A stretch of 58,419 bases of DNA from VGXO01 sp964614695 (GCA_964614695.1 CAZTMB010000005.1:1-58419); one strand, 5' to 3'. Shown: positions 8,553-17,419, numbered from the stretch's first letter. Notes: generated by a model not told the origin, from the letters alone. Translations and numbers: made by a program.

Positions 8553-10840
8553 GGCGAAGCGCGGGGTGCCGACGCCGCCTCGAGGATCCGGGCGAGCAGG
8601 GCGAGGGCGGTCGCCTGCGAGTACCCGTCGATCCCTTCACGTGGTCTGCCGAGCAGGGCGAAGGAGAGGTCGAGCGAACTCGTGAACACCGCGAGGCGGC
8701 CGTTCGCATCGCGCAGTCCCCGCAGGCGGCACGCGGAGACCGCCGTCCCCGAAGCCCGTGCGGTCGCGGGTCGATAGGTCGCGCGGCGAAGGTCGTCGCG
8801 CCCGCTCGCCTCGTCGCCGGCAAGCAGCGGATCGTTCGCGAGAGGGAAGGCGGGTCGCCCGAGCCGCCGCACGAGCTCCTCCTCGACCGCTTCGGCGAAT
8901 CCGCCGCGTCCGCCGGGATTCTCCACCAGCAGCGTGCCGCCGCGTTCGATGAAGGCCGCGAGCGCCGCCCAGCGCTGATCGCTCCAGAGCGGCGGTTTCG
9001 TGCCGCGGAGAAACGCGAGGGACGTTCGTTCGGACGTCGCGTCGTCGGGGAGCGCCTCGATCGCCACCTCGGCGACCACGAGAGGGCGGCCGATCCGCGC
9101 TTCGATCGACCCTCGCGCGATCTCGACCGCCCCGGGTTCCGGATCGTCGTCGTCGCCGTGCTGCACCAGCACGAGCCGCGCGGGCGAAGCCGGCTCAGGC
9201 GGCGGCGGGATCTCGAGCGAAGCGGTCGCCCAGCGCCGAAGACGGGGCCATGCCTGATCCGTCTCGACCGCCATCACCCAGAGGTTCGCCAGAAGCCGGA
9301 ACACCTCGCCCGCCCGATCGGGCCCTTGCTCGAGGCCGCGTGCCAACGAGCCGTCGAAGCACGCGATCACCAGATCGCGCGGGCCGCTCGAGAGCGATTC
9401 GGTCGATGGCGCGCGGCTGGAAAGCGAGAAGAGCGCCTTCCTCGACGGATGGGTCGAAGCGGTGCTCGACCAGGAGGCTCCCGGAGCCAGCGAGGCGAGC
9501 CTCGCCTTCATCGAGTCGCGCTCGCGGCTCGGAAGCCGGCCGAAGTCCGCGACGAGCAGCCCGCCCGAGAGGAGGAATCGTCGCAGCGAACCATCGAACG
9601 CCTCGCCCTCCCACGCGCCTGCATCTCGAGGAGCCCACCACAGGATCGCCGGCTCGAGCCAGCTTTCGACCGGCGAGGTCGCCTCGATGCGAAGCCAGTT
9701 GAACTCGCGTTCCGCGGTCTCGCCGAGCCAATCGCTGAAGATGCTCGCCTCGCGACTGCCTTCGAGCGGTCCGCTGCCCGGCTCGGCGAGCACGCCGATC
9801 GCCACCGGCACGCGGCCTCGCAGCAGGAAGAGCAGCCCGAGCGCATGCTCGTGCAGACGGATCGTGGCGCCACGGGGGGTCTCGCGGCGCATGCGCCACT
9901 GCGACGAGTCGCCCGTTTCGGGCTCGCAGAGCCGCGCGATGAGCGACGCAGCGCCTTCGCGGAACCAGTCGCGTCCCCTGAGACGAGAGAGTCCGCCGGC
10001 AAGCGCGGCGCGTTCGAGGCTGTAGAGCCAGTAGACCTCGTGATCGTGATGCCCGGGATTGCGCGCAGGGTCGAAGCGATCGTCGAGCCAGGCGAGGCCC
10101 TTCGCGATCGCGGCCTCGACCTGCTCGCGCTCGCGTCGTCGCGGATCGCGTTCGCGATCGAGCATGAAGAGCGTCGCGACGCCGGCAGCGGTCATCGATC
10201 CTCGCGGCTCGCCGCGGCCCTCGTAGTTCCAGCCCCCGTCGGGAAGCTGACTCGCGAGGTACCGGGCCTCGAGCATCTCCCACAATCGCGCCGGCACGTC
10301 CACGCCTCGCGCCGAGGCGAGCCAGAGCGCGAGCGACGCGAACTGCGTGATCGAGTTGTCCTCGCGGCGGCTCTGCGGCTGCTGGCGGTAGTCCCATCCG
10401 CGGCTCTCGGCGCTGAATCCCGAGAGGAGCCACGCGGCATCCGCTTCGAGCCGGCGGCGATGGCGATCCGGCAGCGACGCCCAGACCATCGCCCGCGTCG
10501 AGACCGCGTAGGTGCCGTCGAGATTCGCGTCGGCCAGAGCGTCCACGGCATCGGCGAGGCGGGGGTCCTGCGGGCTGATGCCGGCTTCGATCAGCGCCAA
10601 CAGCACGATCGCGGTCCATCCGCTCGTCTGCTTCGCCTCGTCGGCCGGAAGCTTGCGCGGCTCCCACAGCCGCCGAGGATCCTTCGCCTCGAGCAGTCCC
10701 GACGAGATCGCCGCGATCGCGCGGTCGAGGTCGTCCGCGGTGATCGAGGCGGCGTCGGGCGGAAAGTCCGCCCGCACGCGTCCCGAGGCGACCGCCAAGG
10801 CCAGCGAGAGGGCAAGCAGAAAGGACGAAGCGAGGGGCAC
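8549..10840 (-). CDS. Exported DUF4159 protein with alpha-toroid N-terminal region
   Basis: A 763-residue exported protein starting at GTG. A signal peptide covers residues 1-24 (ends VRADFPP). Residues about 35-290 are helical repeats of the terpenoid-cyclase/prenyltransferase alpha-toroid type, with recurring motifs such as TSGWTAIVLLALIEAG, SITQFASLALW and LPDGGWNYEGRGEPRGSM. Residues about 360-480 and 565-755 read as two DUF4159 domains, which have a glutamine-amidotransferase-like fold (LRRFLLSGGLLVADF and LAAFIERGGTLLVENPGG). This architecture recurs in Planctomycetota next to MoxR/BatA-type genes, but no such neighbours are seen here. A minus-strand TACGAT hexamer at 10847-10852 ends 6 nt before the GTG, so the mRNA may be leaderless. 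Function unknown; periplasmic. Confidence 0.85.
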   Translation of the reverse strand: MPLASSFLLALSLALAVASGRVRADFPPDAASITADDLDRAIAAISSGLLEAKDPRRLWEPRKLPADEAKQTSGWTAIVLLALIEAGISPQDPRLADAVDALADANLDGTYAVSTRAMVWASLPDRHRRRLEADAAWLLSGFSAESRGWDYRQQPQSRREDNSITQFASLALWLASARGVDVPARLWEMLEARYLASQLPDGGWNYEGRGEPRGSMTAAGVATLFMLDRERDPRRREREQVEAAIAKGLAWLDDRFDPARNPGHHDHEVYWLYSLERAALAGGLSRLRGRDWFREGAASLIARLCEPETGDSSQWRMRRETPRGATIRLHEHALGLLFLLRGRVPVAIGVLAEPGSGPLEGSREASIFSDWLGETAEREFNWLRIEATSPVESWLEPAILWWAPRDAGAWEGEAFDGSLRRFLLSGGLLVADFGRLPSRERDSMKARLASLAPGASWSSTASTHPSRKALFSLSSRAPSTESLSSGPRDLVIACFDGSLARGLEQGPDRAGEVFRLLANLWVMAVETDQAWPRLRRWATASLEIPPPPEPASPARLVLVQHGDDDDPEPGAVEIARGSIEARIGRPLVVAEVAIEALPDDATSERTSLAFLRGTKPPLWSDQRWAALAAFIERGGTLLVENPGGRGGFAEAVEEELVRRLGRPAFPLANDPLLAGDEASGRDDLRRATYRPATARASGTAVSACRLRGLRDANGRLAVFTSSLDLSFALLGRPREGIDGYSQATALALLARILEAASAPRASP

Positions 10841-10846
10841 GGGGCG

Positions 10847-10852
10847 ATCGTA
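10847..10852 (-). promoter_or_regulatory. Predicted -10 box of the DUF4159 gene, leaderless geometry
   Basis: TACGAT on the minus strand, 6 nt before the GTG start. No Shine-Dalgarno lies in between and no -35 was recognised. A divergent box for the methyltransferase lies about 50 bp away. Confidence 0.4.
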
Positions 10853-10902
10853 CGGAGCTCCGCAGGCGGACTCGCGTCGTCGGCGGAAGTTCCGAGGTCG
10901 GC

Positions 10903-10908
10903 TACCGT
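10903..10908 (+). promoter_or_regulatory. Predicted -10 box of the methyltransferase gene, leaderless geometry
   Basis: TACCGT ends 6 nt before the ATG at 10915. There is no room for a Shine-Dalgarno. The -35 is not obvious. Confidence 0.35.
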
Positions 10909-10914
10909 GCGACC

Positions 10915-11604
10915 ATGACCGGCGACGCGCCCCGTTATCTCAAGCCGTACGTCGAAGCCGCGCGGCGGCACGGCGGGGCGTTCGAGGCGCAACTGTGGCG
11001 GAGCCGCGACGCGCAGACGATCCGCTTCGACACGATCGTCGCCATGGTGGGCTCCGAACTGTGGCCGAAGGCCAAGGTGCTCGATCTCGGCTGCGGTCGA
11101 GGCGACTTCGCGGCCCATCTCGCCGAGCGGGGGATTCGAGTCGGACAGGGGATCGGCCTGGAGGCGGTCCCCGAGCTGCTGCAGGCGGCGCAGGCACGCG
11201 GACTCGACGGCTGGTCGTTCGCGGCGGGTGATTTCGTCGCCGACGGCACGGTGTTCGAAGCCGCGGAGCCCGACCTGTGCGTCTTCTCGGGGAGCCTGAA
11301 CACGCTCTCGCAAAGGCAGGCGCGATCGGTGCTCGAACGGGCGGTCGCCGCGAGCAGACTCGGGGTGGTCTTCAACTTCCTCTCCGACCGGAACGGCCGC
11401 GTGGCGGGGGAGGACCTTCGTCCCGCGCGACGCTTCGACACGCTCAGGATGCTCCGCTTCGCGTTCAAGCGATCGCCGCGGGTCGCCTTCCGGCAGGATC
11501 ACCTCGACGGGCACGACGCGACGATCTGGATCGCCCGGGCCGACACGGCCTGGTCGCCCTCGGGACCGAAGGACTCCGCGACGTCCGACCGCTCCGGCGG
11601 TTGA
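10915..11604 (+). CDS. Class I SAM-dependent methyltransferase
   Basis: A 229-residue cytoplasmic protein. The Rossmann motif I VLDLGCGRGDF is at about residues 54-64. An acidic motif II region (GIGLEAVPELLQAA) and a motif IV-like PDLCVFSGSLNTLS follow. The domain resembles small methyltransferase-11/25 type enzymes. The substrate cannot be predicted. The C-terminal 20 residues are polar and probably disordered. It is divergent from the DUF4159 gene and 35 bp upstream of the amidotransferase-like gene, with which it may be cotranscribed. Confidence 0.88.
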   Translation: MTGDAPRYLKPYVEAARRHGGAFEAQLWRSRDAQTIRFDTIVAMVGSELWPKAKVLDLGCGRGDFAAHLAERGIRVGQGIGLEAVPELLQAAQARGLDGWSFAAGDFVADGTVFEAAEPDLCVFSGSLNTLSQRQARSVLERAVAASRLGVVFNFLSDRNGRVAGEDLRPARRFDTLRMLRFAFKRSPRVAFRQDHLDGHDATIWIARADTAWSPSGPKDSATSDRSGG

Positions 11605-11639
11605 GAATCGACACCTTCGCCCGTACGCTCCGCCGCTTC

Positions 11640-12329
11640 ATGGCGACCCTCATCCTGCAACTCGACGATTCCGGCGCGGGGCTTCTTGGACGCATCCTTC
11701 GTGACCACGGACACCGTCTCCGCACGGTGAGGCTTGGCAAGGGCGATCCGCTTCCGCCGGACCTCGACGACGTGCAGGCGCTGGTCGTCTGTGGTCGCAT
11801 CGTGGGCGAGGTGCCCGCCGCCGCGACGGCCTTGATCGCCGAGGCGCATGCGGCGGAGACGCCCGTGATCGGTCTCGGCGACGGCGCGGCGGTGCTCGCC
11901 TCGGCGATCGGCGGCGAGCAAGGCGGGGCGCCCGCGTCGGGTTGGCATCGAATGAAGCTCTCCGCGGCCGGTCGCGAGGACGCGGTGCTCGCGGGAGTCG
12001 CGTGGACGAGCACGCAACTGGTCTGCGGCGCCGCCGGAATCGCAGCGGCCCCCAAGGGCGCGAAGGTCCTCGCCAACTTCGAGGACGGTTCGGTCGCGGG
12101 GTTCATCGCCGGCCTGCGAAGCTACGGCTTCGTGCCGCGGCTTGAGCTGGGTCTTGGCGAGGCGACGTCCGCACTGAGGGCTGCGGGCGGTTCCGCGAGC
12201 GATGCCGACATGGCCGAGCATCTGCCCGATGCCGAGCGGATCGCCCGGCGGATCTTCGAAGCCATCGCGCTCTTCGTCGCGCCGCTCGATCGCCTGAATC
12301 AGGGGATCGCGAAGGATCTGCACTACTGA
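11640..12329 (+). CDS. Class I glutamine-amidotransferase-like protein lacking the catalytic cysteine
   Basis: A 229-residue protein with the outline of the GuaA/TrpG-type amidotransferase fold: LILQLDDSGAGLLGRILRDHGH at the start, DDVQALVVCGRIVGEV, a nucleophile-elbow region, and a C-terminal helical part. In active enzymes the elbow reads G-x-C-x-G-x-Q. Here it reads VIGLGDGAAVLA, so Cys and Gln are both replaced. The C-terminal H-x-E pair is also not clear. It is therefore probably a non-enzymatic or regulatory member. A TACGCT hexamer at 11624-11629 lies 10 nt before the ATG. A perfect hairpin follows at 12439. Function unknown. Confidence 0.7.
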   Translation: MATLILQLDDSGAGLLGRILRDHGHRLRTVRLGKGDPLPPDLDDVQALVVCGRIVGEVPAAATALIAEAHAAETPVIGLGDGAAVLASAIGGEQGGAPASGWHRMKLSAAGREDAVLAGVAWTSTQLVCGAAGIAAAPKGAKVLANFEDGSVAGFIAGLRSYGFVPRLELGLGEATSALRAAGGSASDADMAEHLPDAERIARRIFEAIALFVAPLDRLNQGIAKDLHY

Positions 12330-12438
12330 GACGTGGTTGAAGGCGTCTCCGGGGTTCGCCCGGATCGACCTCGGCGACCGAGGACGCCGCGCGATGGACC
12401 CATGAGAACCCGGGGCCGCGCCACGGCCCCACAAGAAC

Positions 12439-12475
12439 ACAGGCTTCGCGTTTCCGCGAAGCCTGTTGCGTCTTC
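12439..12475. terminator. Bidirectional hairpin between convergent genes
   Basis: A perfect 12-bp stem (12439-12450 with 12455-12466) and a TTTC loop, between the amidotransferase-like gene (plus) and dxs (minus). It is flanked by short A- and T-rich tracts (acaagaac on the left, tgcgtctt on the right) and can serve both strands. Nothing else is seen in 12330-12499. Confidence 0.75.
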
Positions 12476-12499
12476 GATGATCCGAGCCGCGGCGCGCGT

Positions 12500-14491
12500 T
12501 CAGCGCTTCGCGACCGCGGCGACCGGCGTCGCGGCGTCGATCACCGGCACGCCGTCGAGGCGGCGGCGAATCGCGCGGGCGATCGAGGTCGCGTCGAGGC
12601 CTGCTTCGGCCAACTGCTCGTTCCGCTCGCCCTGGTGGATCCAATGGTCAGGCAGGCCGAGCCGCGTGACGAGGCGAGTGTCGAGCCCATGCTCGGCGCA
12701 CGCCTCGAGCACCGCGGTCCCGAAGCCGCCGACGACCGAGTGGTCCTCGAGGGTCATCACGGGAATGCCGCGGAGGAGCAGCGACTTCAGCAGCTCGACG
12801 TCGACGGGCTTGGCGAAGCGGGCGTCGTGGACGTCGATCCGATACTCGCCGTCGAGCGTCCGAACGGCTTCGACCGCTTCGATCGCCATGACTCCGAAGC
12901 CGAGCACCGCGAGATCGGGGCGATCGTGGCGGATGAGCGGGCGCGACTTGCCGAGCACGAAGGGCGGGCAGGCCTCGCCGAGGAAGAGATCGCTCACCTT
13001 GTCGCGCGGATAGCGAAGGGCCGTGAGCCCGGCGTCGTAGTTCGCCATGAACTCGAGCGCCGCCTTGAGGCTCGGCTCGTCCATCGCCGCCAACAGCACG
13101 GCGTCGGGAAGCACGCGGAGGATGGAGACGTCGCAGAAGCCATGGTGGACGGCGCCGTCGCCGCCGACGAGTCCGGCTCGGTCGAGCAGCAGTCGCAGGG
13201 GAAGCCCTTGCAGCGAAGCCTCCTGGAAGCACTGGTCGAAGGCACGCTGGAGGAAGGTCGAGTAGACCGCGAAGAAGGGCTTCCATCCGGTCTTCGCGAG
13301 GCCGGCCATCATGTCGGCGGCGTGCGACTCGCAGATGCCGGTGTCCCACGATCGTTCGGGGAACTTGGCGAGGACCTTCGAGATGCCGGTGCCGTCGGGC
13401 ATCGCCGCGGTGCAGGCGACGACCTTCGGATCACGGCTCATGAGGTCGACCATCGCGTCGCCGACCGCGGAAGTGAAGCTGCGTCCGCCCTTCTTGAGTT
13501 CGACTCGGCAGCCCTCGGAGACGAGCTTCGCGTCGTCCTCGCCGTCGCCCGCGACGACGTCGAACGGACTCGGCGAGTGGAAGGTGCAGGAGTCGCCCTC
13601 GGCGAAGGCGAATCCCTTGCCCTTGACGGTCTTGACGTGCAGGACCATCGGGCGATCGAAGTGCCGCGCCTCGTTGAGGAAGTCGATCAGCGTGGGGATG
13701 TCGTGACCGTCGATCGGGCCGACCGTGACGAGTCCGAACTTCTCGAACCACGCGTCCTCGCTGATGACGGCCTTGCTCATCTCGCCCATGCGGTGATAGG
13801 CGTCGGCGAGCAGGTGGCCGCCGGGGATCCGCTTCGCGAAGTCCTTCGCGGCCTTCTTGAACTCGCCGTAGGACTGGCTCATCCGCACGCGATCGAAGTA
13901 CGCGGCGACGGCGCCCTGCGGCTTCGCGATCGACATGCCGTTGTCGTTGAGGACGACGAGGAACTGGCGCTTGAGGGTGCCGGCGTTGTTGAGCCCCTCC
14001 ATCGCGACGCCGTTGACGATGCTGGCGTCGCCGATGAGCGACACCACGCGACGTCCGTCGGGATTCTCCGGCGAGCAGCCCTCGCCGTTGAGGAGGTCGC
14101 CGCGAGCCATGCCGACCGCCGTCGAGATGCCGGTGCCGGCGTGGCCGACCATGAAGAGGTCGTAGGCCGACTCGCGGGGATCCGGGAAGCCCGCCATGCC
14201 GCCGCGCTGGCGGAGCTTCGGAAGCAGCGGAAGTCGCCCGGTCAGCAGCTTGTGCGGGTAGCACTGGTGACCGACGTCGAAGAGCAGCCGGTCCGACCCG
14301 AAGTCGAAGACGTAGTGCAGCGCGATCGTCAGTTCGATCACGCCGAGATTCGGCGCGAGGTGACCTCCGCTGCGGGAGATCTGGTCGCAGATCGCGTAGC
14401 GGATCTCGGCGGCGAGTTCCTGAAGCTGCGGGATCGAAAGGGCCTTGAGATCGGCGGGGGAGCCGATGCCGGGAAGCAGCTTCAATTGCAT
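12500..14491 (-). CDS. dxs: 1-deoxy-D-xylulose-5-phosphate synthase
   Basis: First enzyme of the MEP isoprenoid pathway. It is thiamine-dependent and condenses pyruvate with glyceraldehyde 3-phosphate. 663 residues, slightly longer than the usual 620-640. Family landmarks: SRSGGHLAPNLGVIELTIALH, VGHQCYPHKLLTGR, GHAGTGIS (usually GHSSTS), the thiamine-binding stretch IGDASIVNGVAMEGLNNAG ending in VLNDN, DRAGLVGGDGAVHHG, and the C-terminal transketolase domain (VMTLEDHSVVGGFG). The ThDP motif starts GDA instead of GDG. The start at 14491 (MQLKLLPG) is chosen because sequence before it is not conserved-looking. It has no Shine-Dalgarno. A minus-strand TACAAT at 14605-14610 could give a leader of about 107 nt. 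ispA lies 250 bp upstream on the same strand. Confidence 0.95.
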   Translation of the reverse strand: MQLKLLPGIGSPADLKALSIPQLQELAAEIRYAICDQISRSGGHLAPNLGVIELTIALHYVFDFGSDRLLFDVGHQCYPHKLLTGRLPLLPKLRQRGGMAGFPDPRESAYDLFMVGHAGTGISTAVGMARGDLLNGEGCSPENPDGRRVVSLIGDASIVNGVAMEGLNNAGTLKRQFLVVLNDNGMSIAKPQGAVAAYFDRVRMSQSYGEFKKAAKDFAKRIPGGHLLADAYHRMGEMSKAVISEDAWFEKFGLVTVGPIDGHDIPTLIDFLNEARHFDRPMVLHVKTVKGKGFAFAEGDSCTFHSPSPFDVVAGDGEDDAKLVSEGCRVELKKGGRSFTSAVGDAMVDLMSRDPKVVACTAAMPDGTGISKVLAKFPERSWDTGICESHAADMMAGLAKTGWKPFFAVYSTFLQRAFDQCFQEASLQGLPLRLLLDRAGLVGGDGAVHHGFCDVSILRVLPDAVLLAAMDEPSLKAALEFMANYDAGLTALRYPRDKVSDLFLGEACPPFVLGKSRPLIRHDRPDLAVLGFGVMAIEAVEAVRTLDGEYRIDVHDARFAKPVDVELLKSLLLRGIPVMTLEDHSVVGGFGTAVLEACAEHGLDTRLVTRLGLPDHWIHQGERNEQLAEAGLDATSIARAIRRRLDGVPVIDAATPVAAVAKR

Positions 14492-14604
14492 CGCGGAGGA
14501 ACTCGGGTGCGGGGAAGCGAGACGGATCGGCGATGACCCGGCGTCGCGAGGAGCAGACGACTTGGACCGAAGGGGGTTCGGGAGGATCCCCGAACGCGAT
14601 GCGG

Positions 14605-14610
14605 ATTGTA
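14605..14610 (-). promoter_or_regulatory. Predicted -10 box of dxs
   Basis: TACAAT on the minus strand, in the 250-bp space between ispA and dxs. It would give dxs its own transcript with a leader of about 107 nt. The -35 is not clear. Confidence 0.4.
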
Positions 14611-14740
14611 ACGGTCGAGATCGCGAGCGGCGTACCTCGAACGAAGAAGCACCGCCCGGCAAGGGACCGGGAACCTCGCCCCGCCGGGGGCCGTCGGAGC
14701 AACTCGGAAGCCTCGACCGCCCGGCTTCAGCAGCGAAACC

Positions 14741-15643
14741 TCACTTCGTTCGGGTCGCGAGATCCTCGGCGAGCGTGCGAAGCGGGGTCGCCTCGTCGCC
14801 GAAGGCTTCGAGAGAGGCGAGGGCCTGCCGACGCATGGACTCGATCAGCGATCGGGTCCCGTCGAGCCCGTGGACGCGGGGGTACGTGAGCTTCCCGGCG
14901 TCGCGGTCCTTCCCGGCGGCCTTGCCGAGGTGCTCGGTCGACTGGGTCTCGTCGAGGAGGTCGTCGACGGCCTGGAACATCTGGCCGATCACGATCCCGT
15001 AGGTGTCGAGCGACGCGAGGGCCTCTTCCGAGGCGTTCGCGGCGATGGCGCCGAGCCGGCAGGAGACGCGGATCATCGCGCCGGTCTTGCGTTCGTGGAT
15101 GCCTCGCAGCTGTTCGTCGAGCGGAAGCGAGGGATCGGTGCCGCCAAGGGTGTCGTAGACCTGCCCGAAGATCATGCCATTGGTGGCGTGGACGAGTTCT
15201 CGCGTCGCCATCTGCGGCTCGATCGGACTCGCTGCCACCGTCCCGATCGCCAAGGTCAGCAGGAAGTCGCCCGCGAGCACCGCCGTCGCTTCGTCGAAGG
15301 CCTTGTGCACGGTGGGGCGGCCTCGTCGCAGGTCGTCGTCGTCGAGGGCGGGGAGGTCGTCGTGGACGAGGCTGAAGGCGTGGACGAGTTCGACCGCAGC
15401 GGCGGGCATCAGGGCGTTCTCATGACGACCGCCCGCCGCGATGGCGCTTCGCAGGCAGAGCAGCGGACGGAGACGCTTTCCGCCTCCAAGCACCGCGTAG
15501 CGGGCGGCCTCGAGAAGCCGCGGCGGCGCGTCGGTCTCCGTGTCGATTCTCGCGGCGAGCGTGGCCTCGACCGCCTCGAGCAGATCCTCGGTCGTGATCG
15601 GAGTCGCACGGGCGTGCGGGGCGGCGGGCGGCGAAGAACTCAT
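14741..15643 (-). CDS. ispA: Polyprenyl synthetase (farnesyl/geranyl diphosphate synthase type)
   Basis: A 300-residue trans-prenyl transferase. The first aspartate-rich motif is LVHDDLPALDDDDLRRG (about residues 91-107) and the second is AVDDLLDETQST with the following KDRDAGKLTYP. GGGKRLRPLL and the lysine in HERKTGAM are the diphosphate-binding landmarks. The two residues between the aspartates of the first motif (DDLPALDDDD) give the short-chain bacterial FPP-synthase pattern. It should supply C10-C20 prenyl diphosphates from the MEP products made by the Dxs and IspG encoded nearby. A minus-strand TAGACT lies about 30 nt upstream of the start. Confidence 0.94.
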   Translation of the reverse strand: MSSSPPAAPHARATPITTEDLLEAVEATLAARIDTETDAPPRLLEAARYAVLGGGKRLRPLLCLRSAIAAGGRHENALMPAAAVELVHAFSLVHDDLPALDDDDLRRGRPTVHKAFDEATAVLAGDFLLTLAIGTVAASPIEPQMATRELVHATNGMIFGQVYDTLGGTDPSLPLDEQLRGIHERKTGAMIRVSCRLGAIAANASEEALASLDTYGIVIGQMFQAVDDLLDETQSTEHLGKAAGKDRDAGKLTYPRVHGLDGTRSLIESMRRQALASLEAFGDEATPLRTLAEDLATRTK

Positions 15644-15750
15644 CGGGCGGCGCGTCTCGGGGGGTGTGTGCGAGGGCCGAAGTCTAACGGCGGATGCGGA
15701 GGCTTCTCGCCCGAGGACCCCGGCATGCGGAGCCGCGTGCCTCGTCTCCG

Positions 15751-15756
15751 TATCAT
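15751..15756 (+). promoter_or_regulatory. Predicted -10 box of the ExbB-like gene
   Basis: TATCAT ends 12 nt before the ATG at 15769. The intervening bases contain no Shine-Dalgarno. Confidence 0.4.
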
Positions 15757-15768
15757 TCCGCCTTCATC

Positions 15769-16392
15769 ATGGGCGGACTTGCAAGCACCTTCTTCGATGT
15801 GATGGCCCGCGGCGGCGTGACCATGTGGCCGCTGCTCGGCCTGAGCGTGGTCTCGGTGTCGCTGATCCTCGAGCGAGCGCTCTTCTGGTGGCGCACCAAC
15901 GGCCGCGCGGGGCGATCCGAGGTCGCCCGCCTCGCCGACGCGCTTCGGCGCGGCGACCGGGCCGCGGTGCAGGCGATCTCGGCGGCGCGGGGCTCGACCT
16001 ACGGCACCTTCGCCGACGCGCTTTCGTCGCACGGCTACTCCGACGCGGTCGCGATCGAGGCGATCGAGGCGAGGCGTCCCGAGATCGACCGATTCATGGT
16101 GATCCTCTCGACGGTCATCACCGCGGCGCCGATGCTCGGCATCCTCGGCACGGTGCTCGGGATCATCCAGAGCTTCGAACTGCTCGGCGGCGAGAACATC
16201 CTCACCGACCCCAAGGAGGTCTCCGCGGGCATCGCCGAGGCGCTGATCACCACCGCCTCGGGACTGTCCGTCGCGCTCCTGACCCTCTTTCCGTTCATGG
16301 CCTTCAAGGCCCAGTCGGATCGGGCGCTCGGCCGCATGGAGGCGCTCTCCGCCGCGGCGGCGCAGGGAAGCGGCGTGAAGTCCGCCGGGTGA
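15769..16392 (+). CDS. MotA/TolQ/ExbB proton-channel family protein
   Basis: A 207-residue inner-membrane protein with three transmembrane segments (about residues 17-38, 107-130 and 158-180). The signature ITAAPMLGILGTVLGIIQSFELLG and the later GIAEALITTASGLSVALLTLFPF are characteristic of TolQ/ExbB. Such proteins work with ExbD/TolR to couple the proton gradient to envelope functions. No ExbD partner is next to it: the gene stands alone, between ispA and a pseudopilin on the opposite strand. The ATG at 15769 (MGGLASTFFDV) is chosen over the upstream 15694 start because the extra N-terminus is arginine-rich and non-conserved. Confidence 0.9.
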   Translation: MGGLASTFFDVMARGGVTMWPLLGLSVVSVSLILERALFWWRTNGRAGRSEVARLADALRRGDRAAVQAISAARGSTYGTFADALSSHGYSDAVAIEAIEARRPEIDRFMVILSTVITAAPMLGILGTVLGIIQSFELLGGENILTDPKEVSAGIAEALITTASGLSVALLTLFPFMAFKAQSDRALGRMEALSAAAAQGSGVKSAG

Positions 16393-16419
16393 AGTCGGCG
16401 GCGAGCGGTCGCGTCCAAG

Positions 16420-17385
16420 TCAATCGTCGGTGTGCTCGAACTGCACGCCCGAACCGGCGCCTTCGCCTGCCACATCGATCCAGCGCGAGAGGTCCTCGAG
16501 CTGGTTGATGCCGGCGTTGTCCGTGCTGAGATCGGCGCGAACCGTGGCGATCGAAACGTTGTGGCGAGCGATCGGCACCGCCTGCGCCTCGAAGACGCGA
16601 ATGCCGGCCGCCATCGCCGTGGCGAGCATGCCGGTGCCGGTCGTGAGCTCCTGGAAGTCGTCTCCGTAGGAGAGTTGCCAGATGCGCTCCGTGCCCAGCT
16701 TCGGCGGCACCACCCAGGCGCCGCCGGGCTCGTAGGACGTCGCGCGGTCCTTGTAGAAGCCCGGCTCGCGATAGGCCGAGGCCGCGAAGACGACCAGCTC
16801 GCTCGGGCGGCGGATCGAGCCGGCCGACTGCACCACGAGCCGACCGCGCAACTGCTGCCCGCCGCCGTCGGTGAACGCGGCATTCGCGAAGACCGGCCTA
16901 CCGGTGGCCGGCAGCCCCGGATCGCTCGAGAAGGGCTCCCACCAGCCGCCGACGTAGTAGGCGTTGATGCCGAACGCCGGATTGTCCGCGACGACGGCGG
17001 GGTTCGCGTTGAAGTTCGCGTCCTCGAGCTCGAGGTAGGTGTAGAGCGTCTCGAAGTCGAAGGAGAGGAACGGCATCAGCCGCCACGCGTACGTCCGGCA
17101 GAACTCCGGGTCGAGGGAGTCGCCGGCGCTGTTCTTGTACTTGACCTTCCACGCCTGCTGGACCTCGGGCTCGAGCCAGCCGGGAATGAGCTTCTCCTCG
17201 TAGGTCGCGGAGTACTGGCTCCAGGCGAGGCCGACCTGACGACCGGTGTTCAGCTCCTTCGCCTTGCGGGCGCTGCGCCCGGCGGCCTGCAGACCCACCG
17301 CGAGCAGTCCCACGAGCAGGACGATGATCCCGAGGACCACGAGGATCTCGACGATGGTGAAGCCGCGGCGGGAGCGATCGGGCAT
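16420..17385 (-). CDS. Type II secretion/type IV pilin-like pseudopilin
   Basis: A 321-residue prepilin. A short basic leader MPDRSRRG is followed by the prepilin-peptidase site G/FTIVE and a 20-residue hydrophobic helix (residues about 9-35). Cleavage and N-methylation would occur at Phe9. The large C-terminal domain has no family I recognise. It is rich in aromatic residues (AFGINAYYVGGWWEPF) and resembles the many stand-alone H-X9-DG-type pseudopilins of Planctomycetota, although the H-X9-DG motif is not evident. The start has GAGGA 8 nt upstream and a minus-strand TATAGT box at 17414-17419. It is convergent with the ExbB-like gene. Confidence 0.85.
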   Translation of the reverse strand: MPDRSRRGFTIVEILVVLGIIVLLVGLLAVGLQAAGRSARKAKELNTGRQVGLAWSQYSATYEEKLIPGWLEPEVQQAWKVKYKNSAGDSLDPEFCRTYAWRLMPFLSFDFETLYTYLELEDANFNANPAVVADNPAFGINAYYVGGWWEPFSSDPGLPATGRPVFANAAFTDGGGQQLRGRLVVQSAGSIRRPSELVVFAASAYREPGFYKDRATSYEPGGAWVVPPKLGTERIWQLSYGDDFQELTTGTGMLATAMAAGIRVFEAQAVPIARHNVSIATVRADLSTDNAGINQLEDLSRWIDVAGEGAGSGVQFEHTDD

Positions 17386-17413
17386 GACGTGATCCTCGGG
17401 AGGCGAAGCGGCG

Positions 17414-17419
17414 ACTATA
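17414..17419 (-). promoter_or_regulatory. Predicted -10 box of the pseudopilin gene
   Basis: TATAGT on the minus strand, 28 nt before the ATG. It is a conventional leader with a Shine-Dalgarno. Confidence 0.5.

Noticed and set aside
11640..12329. Annotation as GMP synthase or anthranilate/PABA synthase amidotransferase.
   Set aside because: Catalytic Cys is absent and no synthetase partner is adjacent.
14492..14740. A TPP riboswitch upstream of dxs.
   Set aside because: The 250-bp leader shows no CUGAGA-type core or comparable paired structure that I can identify.
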